DNA of 64,000 nucleotides. It comes from Alisma plantago-aquatica. Taxonomy: Eukaryota; Streptophyta; Magnoliopsida; Alismatales; Alismataceae. The notes under the pieces were generated by a model that saw only the letters and a program-made list of their open reading frames with translations, did not search any database and was not told where the DNA came from. The stretch's first letter is position 1. Each line of letters opens with the position of its first letter. The DNA lies in contig OY856409.1 of assembly GCA_963693085.1 (NCBI GenBank), positions 1,165,395,249 to 1,165,459,248 on the forward strand. The letters run 5' to 3'. This document shows, in pieces, positions 58,698-64,000 of this stretch. The translations under genes and the position numbers were made by a program.

Positions 58698-60440
58698 AAC
58701 TCCCCTAAGCTTGAACATTGCTCGCCCTCGAGCAAATAAACCTTAGAATAGAATTGCCTGAGTCAACTAAAGAACAAATCATCACAACAAACATCACCAT
58801 ATGATCCCCACCGGACATTCACATTCCGACCCTCACTAACCACAGAATGATAATTACCCTAAAGGCGACAGTAATCATCCATAAAAGATATCTACCTCAA
58901 AACTGATGAACACTATCACATAAGGCAGTTAATATAATAAAATTTGCCGGTCCAGACTCGGTGCGTCTTGTGATCTCCTATACTACGTTGCTCGCCCTAA
59001 CTACCATCTACATGGAAGCAACTCTCCTGATATTCACAAGTGAGGAGAAAATCATGGTGGCCTACCAATTCGAGCAACGGGTGGATGGAATGGGTGGCTA
59101 ATGGAAGAAATGGAAGCATTATACGGTTTCAACATGCATAAAAACAAAAATGCCCTATATGATGCATTTGCACATGAAAATGCCCTAATGCCTATAATTG
59201 GGTGGAATGATGCATGCACTAACATCCTGTATCAAAATGAGATGGGATATCTAACTGAGCTACATCATGTACTTACTCATCTTAAAATGCAAGTGAGACT
59301 ATGTTCCTTTCTCGTTCTTATTCTACTTGCTTCTCAATAACTTTTTTTTTCATTTTCATTTTTTTTTCATTTTTTTTTCTTTCATGCCCTTATATCCACA
59401 AATGACAATGAATAATTTGTTGGGATCAATTTTTCTGCATAGCTCAAATATTTGAATTATTTACAAGGTATGGAACAATTTAATCACCCTTAACGAAGAA
59501 ATAAGATACATGATGTACTCTATGCATAAAAATTATGAATGCAGCTAAATGACACACACTTAAGGATAATGTGCATGTATAACTATTCTATTTTTTTTAT
59601 TTTCATGAAAAACATGTGAAAGTGGTTGCAATGCAAGACCTATCTACATGAGATGCAAATTAAAAAGATTAAAACCGTAAAGTACTTCCAATTCTTATGG
59701 TGGATTGTGAAAAACAATGAGGTGGAAAGATCACAAGACTAATTGACTGAACCTTTGAAAAGTATTATGTGTCCCTCCTTACTGACATGTGTAGTAGTTA
59801 AGAGGTTTCTCTCTTACTTCAAATTAGAGTCTCATTATCATTTGGTCAGTTTAGGCTCACACAACTAATTCCGTCCACTTTTCATGAATCATTAGGGATG
59901 TACTGTTGTGAATTTCTGTTTTAAAGTTGACAAAACCAATCATTTTCTTAAGTTATGTGCTCAAAGTTGAACAACACAAGCTTGCAAACACTCAATTTTT
60001 TTTAATTTTCCCTTAATTCCCATGTATAAGAAAATGAGATGACACATGACTTAAGACATCCAAAATTACACTAGATAGAGTGTGGATCCTACAAACAAAC
60101 TAAGAGTGCAAGAAATAAATGACAAGAACAAGCAAAATAAAACTAAAAACTGAGAAAATAAAAGATAGAGCTGTTCCAACTCCCCCCCTCTAAGCTTGAA
60201 TTCGACTATGGCCTCATAGTCAAAAACAATCTTAAAGGTTGGAACAGAGATACCGATTACTCTTCTAGAGGAGGCGGGTATTTTGGGGCCGTGGGGTCCC
60301 AGGATGGGTACTGCCCCTGAAAGCTCGGATCAAACTGAGGCATGGGTGGAGGTTGTGGATACCCCCAAAGTAGTTCTGGCTCCAGTAGTGATCATAGAAG
60401 GGCTGATGCTGCATCTCCATCCTATGCAACCTGTCATGGA
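58698..60440 (-). other. Athila 3' untranslated region with two polypurine-tract-like sites
   Basis: No domain-bearing frame. CAAGCTTAGGGGAGTT (minus strand, about 58698-58715) adjoins the LTR and is the likely plus-strand primer. A second, very similar site, TTCAAGCTTAGAGGGGGGGAG, lies at about 60182-60202 just after the ORF. The plus-strand frame 59101-59340 has no family resemblance and is probably chance. Confidence 0.6.
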
Positions 60441-60444
60441 TCTG

Positions 60445-61860
60445 CTATTGGTTGTCGAGGAGGAGGCACTCATTCTCGAAGATAGCCCTCTGATTGTCAA
60501 GTAACCGGTTCGTAGTCTCCTGAATACCAATATACACCGCAGTGTGGTGCTGCTGCGTCTGCTGTATATCCTGCAGCATATCATACATTCCTTGCAGTGA
60601 ATAGACATCCTCGCTTTGCTGCGAGGGCGGTGGTGGTGGCGGAGGCTGCGAAGATGAAGATGCACCCGGAGGCATGCGAGGATGCTTCCTAGGTGCCACT
60701 CGTGCCCGAAGAGGAGTGTAGGCCTCTTCTTCCTCTTTAGCCTTGTCGTCATCATTGTTGTTGTCGTCGTTGCCGCCATCTTCATCGGAGTCAGCAATGG
60801 CGATGATGGGCCATCGGAAATGTTGAGCACCCTCAATGTGGAAGACAAGATCGGGAAGCGAACATTCTTGATATGCATGGTTTACATGGCAGTGAGCATA
60901 AGGTAAACCATCCTGAAGACAGATAAGGTTTGAGCGGTGAAGATGTTGCAAATTGACCCTGCTTCTGTTGGAGAGAGGAGTCAAGGTTGAGAAGTTCAGC
61001 CCAAGATAGTGAGCCAGCGGTGTGATGAGTCCTCCAAAGTGAATTGGAGCCTTCTGCATACTCTGCTTTACAGCCAACACTCGATGCAGAAAGAATGCTC
61101 CCCAGTTGCACTCTTGGCGCTTCAGTAGTTTATGCAAGAAAAATAGGTCCGTCTCTTGAAATTTGCTAAGAGACAGATCACCCCTAGAAAACAGGGTGGA
61201 GCACAACATCCGATGAAGAATCCACACAAACGGATGCTCGAAGTCTTCTACCGCCGTGTTGTGGTAGCTCACAGATTTTCCCGGAGGCACCGTCACAAGC
61301 TCGACGAAGATAGCGTCATAATCTGTTCTGTTATCTGGCCGCCGTCACGAGCTCGATAATGTTCTCTCCCGTGATTCTAGTTGTAGATCTTATTGAACTG
61401 CCTGAGGGTGAGATTGTAGTCATTATCGTACAGCTGGAAAGACACACAACCCTTGACCCATTCACAATCTGTGGCAATGATGTCATTTGGCACGACGCAT
61501 ACGTCCAGCGATGCCATGAATTCCGCCACCAGCTCCTTGTATGTAGGCCATTCACCGAAGAACGGCTGGCCATCAGCATGGAATTTCATCTCGTCGGGCG
61601 TTCTTCCCATGTGTTGCGCCTGTCCCTTAAGAACGTAGGCCAAATTAGCCTCGAACCCCAAGTTGCAGATCATCTCCCGGTCAACATAGCGGGTCGGCTC
61701 AATTTTTCTCTTCATGATCTCCTCGTAGACCTTCTTGACCTCCGCGGATGGATGGACAATCCGCGGGCGTGGAATCGATGCAGTCAGTGGAGGAACGAAC
61801 TCTGGGATGTCCATTGGGTTGGCGCGTGAAGAAGACACACTGGCAACATGCACCATGATT
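60445..61860 (-). pseudogene. Athila ORF1-like (Transposase_32-like) gene in the env position, frameshifted
   Basis: The N-terminal frame (61856-61377) contains KKVYEEIMKRKIEPTRYVDR, LGFEANLAYVLKG, FFGEWPTYKELVAEFMASLD and FQLYDNDYNLTLRQFNKIYN. This is the fold signature of the ATHILA ORF-1 / putative plant transposon protein family. The C-terminal frame (61296-60445) continues with HPFVWILHRMLCSTLFSRGD, then an acidic run (DSDEDGGNDDNNNDDD), a polyproline stretch and a glutamine-rich region with coiled-coil character. The two frames differ, with a shift near 61340-61380 where a GTCAC(A/G)AGCTCGA(C/T) word is duplicated. Cellular role unknown; it is not a recognisable envelope protein and I see no signal peptide. 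Confidence 0.8.
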
Positions 61861-62064
61861 GTGGAAGAAGAAGAAGAACAGAAGAAGGAGCTCGGTGAAG
61901 ATCGGAGAAGGAAATCTCCGCTCGATGAAGAACGTGATCCTGGATGCTTGTAGTCGGGCTTGGATTGCTATGGAGGACGCACGACACAAGTAGAGGAAGA
62001 ACTCATTGAAGGTGTGACGTCATATGATGACAAACCCTCCCTTATATAACTGACGTCGGCGCTG

Positions 62065-62610
62065 CTGTGTGCCCGTCAATACCATCGACGCGGGTTGATG
62101 GTATTGACACGCGTAGCACAATCCGTACTGCCGCTGGTATCGACAGTCGTCGATGGCTGGATGTGGGGGCCCAGATCGATGACGTGTCGATGGTATCGAC
62201 CCGTCCCACGGATCGACTCTTTTGATGCAGCGATCACCGTTGATCTCCTCTCACGGAACAGTGACGTGTTGCGTCGATACCATCGACGCAAGATGATAGT
62301 ATCGACTTCTGATTAGGGCAACACCCTCGCGAGGCCCGGCCACTGCCTTCTGCCTGTAACTGTGTCAGTACCATCGACAGGCTCATCGATGGTATTGACT
62401 TCACTGAGACAATTTCTTCTGAATATCTCCAGAGATCTCGTGAGTATCAACACCCATGTCGATACTATCGACCTCGTCTTGCGATCAGCCTGTTGGTATG
62501 TCGATACCATCGACGTGGCTATCGATGGTATCGACGCAGAGTGATTTCTGCAGTCGCCAACCTGTACCCAACTCGATACCGTCGACACAAGGGTCGATAG
62601 TATCGACTCT
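62065..62610. repeat. Second GTCGAT-N3-ATCGAC palindrome array, upstream of the Athila ORF
   Basis: About a dozen copies of the word found in the LTR (GTCGATGGTATCGAC, GTCGATACCATCGAC, GTCGATAGTATCGAC, some with one or two changes), again in back-to-back pairs. On the element strand the array lies between the end of integrase and the start of the ORF1-like gene. The short frames that cross it come from the repeat. Confidence 0.9.
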
Positions 62611-62783
62611 GCCTCAGTCCTGCACATTGCACAAACGATCACGGTACCTTTTTTACACTAAAAACAAAGTCAAAACAAACCAAACTACGAATGTAAAAGA
62701 AACTAAACTAAACTACCGATGGCTGGGTTGCCTCCCAACAAGCGCCCTTATTTAACGTCTTAGGCTAGACGACATGAAGCTCG

Positions 62784-64000
62784 TCATGCATCCAGAAGTG
62801 TAATGAGTTTGACCTCATTCACTTTCCTTGTGTAATCTTCACCAAAGTACAATTTTAACCATTGTCCATTGACCATGAACGTTGTCTTTCCATCACGCAC
62901 CATGATTGCGCCATGTGGTCTGACCTCCTCTACGGTGAATGGTCCACTCCATCTGGATTTCAATTTCTCGGGATGCATCTTCAGCCTGGAGTTGAACAAG
63001 AGTACACAATCTCCTTTCTTGAAGACTCGCATCTGAATATGGCGATCGTGAACCAACTTTGTGCGCTCCTTGTAAATCCGCGAGCTTTCATATGCATTCA
63101 TTCGCAGCTCATCAAGTTCATTGAGTTCAAGTAATCTTTTCTTTCCCGCTTCATCATAACTCAGATTTAGCTTCCTCAACGCCCAATGCGCTTTATGCTC
63201 CAATTCCACCGGTAAGTGGCAAGCCCGACCATAAACCAATCTAAAAGGCGTAGTGCCTATAGGTGTCTTGAAAGCCGTCATGTACGCCCACGAAGCATCC
63301 GGTAGTAGGGTACTCTAATTCTTTCTCGTGGAAGACACAATACGCTCCAAGATCTTCTTAATCTCCTGATTGGAGACCTCCACTTGCCCTTGCGTTTGCG
63401 GGTGGTACGGGGTACCAATGTTGTGTTTTACCCCGTACTTCCTCAACAATGCCGCGGACTTTTGATTCTGGAAGTGTGTACCTCCATCACTAATGATCAT
63501 CCTTGGTACACCAAACCTGCAGAAAATATATTCTTTGACAAACCTGCACACTACAGCGGAATCATTAGTCCTTGTGGGTATTGCCTCTACCCACTTCGAC
63601 ACATACTCAACAACCAAAAGAATGTACAAATTAGAATTTGAGGACACAAAGGGTCCCATAAAATCTATACCCCACAAGTCAAACACCTCAACCTCTTGAA
63701 ATACATTGAGGGGCATCTCTTGTCTTTTCGAGATGTTACCCTCCCTGTGGCAAGAATCACATTGCCGCACAAACTCATAAGCATCCCTGAACAAAGTAGG
63801 CCAGTATAGGCCACTTTCAAGTACTTTGGCTGTAGTGCGAGAACTAGCATGGTGGCCTCCCGTTGGTAGTGTATGATAATGATGAAGAACACTTTTGTAT
63901 TCCATCTCCGGTACACACCTGCGTAAGACACCATCCCTGCATTGCTTCAAGAGAATAGGGTCATCCCAGAAATAATAACGTAAAGAATGGAAAAATTTCT
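62784..64000 (-). pseudogene. Athila-type integrase (C-terminal part of pol), one nonsense codon
   Basis: The frame is open from beyond the window edge (KFFHSLRYYFWDDP) to a TAG at 63315-63317, then resumes in the same frame to its stop at 62784. It has an H-H-C-C zinc motif (HYHTLPTGGHH, CDSCHREGN). The core catalytic triad is visible as WGIDFMGPF (Asp), IISDGGTHF (Asp) and HPQTQGQVEVSNQEIKKILE (Glu). Then come [19 protein letters not shown] and a C-terminal GPF/Y module ([20 protein letters not shown]). The nonsense codon sits where relatives usually have Trp, just before the [13 protein letters not shown] segment. The enzyme would insert the cDNA. It has suffered little decay. Confidence 0.92.

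Larger units (their letters stand above)
57107..64000 (-). mobile_element. Athila-type Ty3/gypsy retrotransposon, 3' half
   Basis: Minus-strand order: integrase (64000-62784), palindrome-rich spacer, Athila ORF1-like gene in the env position (61856-60445), long 3' untranslated region, polypurine tract, 3' LTR (57107-58697). This gene order, with an extra gene between pol and the 3' LTR, is typical of the Athila lineage. The 5' LTR, gag, protease and RT lie beyond 64000. The base quintet before the LTR is GGGCC (57102-57106), which predicts the duplication to look for at the other end. Confidence 0.88.

Noticed and set aside
59101..59340. A 79-codon plus-strand frame as a gene
   Set aside because: It is antisense to the Athila element, lies in its 3' untranslated region and has no family features.
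60445..61860. A retroviral envelope gene
   Set aside because: The gene occupies the env position but shows Athila ORF1 features and no signal peptide, transmembrane anchor or cleavage site.

Overview
The window is repeat-dense DNA from a nuclear plant genome, almost certainly a flowering plant. It is AT-rich, introns are GT-AG, and every region I can identify is a transposable element of a plant-type family: CACTA (En/Spm), Ty1/copia with a tRNA-iMet primer site, and Athila-type Ty3/gypsy. I see no convincing host gene, tRNA, rRNA or CRISPR array. I cannot name the species.

Layout. (1) 1-6566: 3' part of CACTA copy A (+), cut by the window edge. (2) 6567-12954: an older, decayed En/Spm-type second gene (about 6.6-8.8 kb) with duplicated exon-like units, then unassigned AT-rich DNA. 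(3) 12955-33608: a Ty1/copia element (-) with 2.1 kb LTRs and a perfect 5-bp target duplication (GAAGG). It is split in its reverse transcriptase/RNase H region by CACTA copy B (15778-27098, -). (4) 33825-53967: CACTA copy D (+), flanked by TTG. Its 5' subterminal region is interrupted by CACTA copy C (33913-43862, -), flanked by TGA. (5) 53968-57106: LTR-like sequence and the decayed 3' end of one Athila-like element. (6) 57107-64000: the 3' half of an Athila-type Ty3/gypsy element (-): integrase, an Athila ORF1-like gene in the env position, polypurine tract and 3' LTR.

The four CACTA copies are one family with one plan: TIR CACTACTACAGAA, palindromic GGCGTCGGTT/AACCGACGCC subterminal arrays, a GC-rich leader, a 316-bp unit carrying a long hairpin just before the start codon, ORF1 (TNP2-type transposase), and ORF2 (Transposase_24-like region + DUF8039-like region + Ulp1/C48 cysteine protease). 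After ORF2 come a 3' minisatellite and a stem-loop. Copies A, B and D are broken in both genes. In copy C, ORF2 can be assembled from 13 exons into an uninterrupted 797-codon frame with all catalytic protease residues. C ORF1 has no frameshift and only three nonsense codons.

The most unusual theme is that several unrelated elements each carry a cluster of their own short palindromic word: TGAACCGATCGGTTCA in the copia LTRs; GTCGAT-N3-ATCGAC in the Athila LTR and again just upstream of the Athila internal ORF; CACGRYCGTG in an insert of CACTA B; and TCGGTCGAGTT or GATGGCCGTC types at 54.7-55.6 kb. All boundaries and exon models come from reading the sequence by eye.
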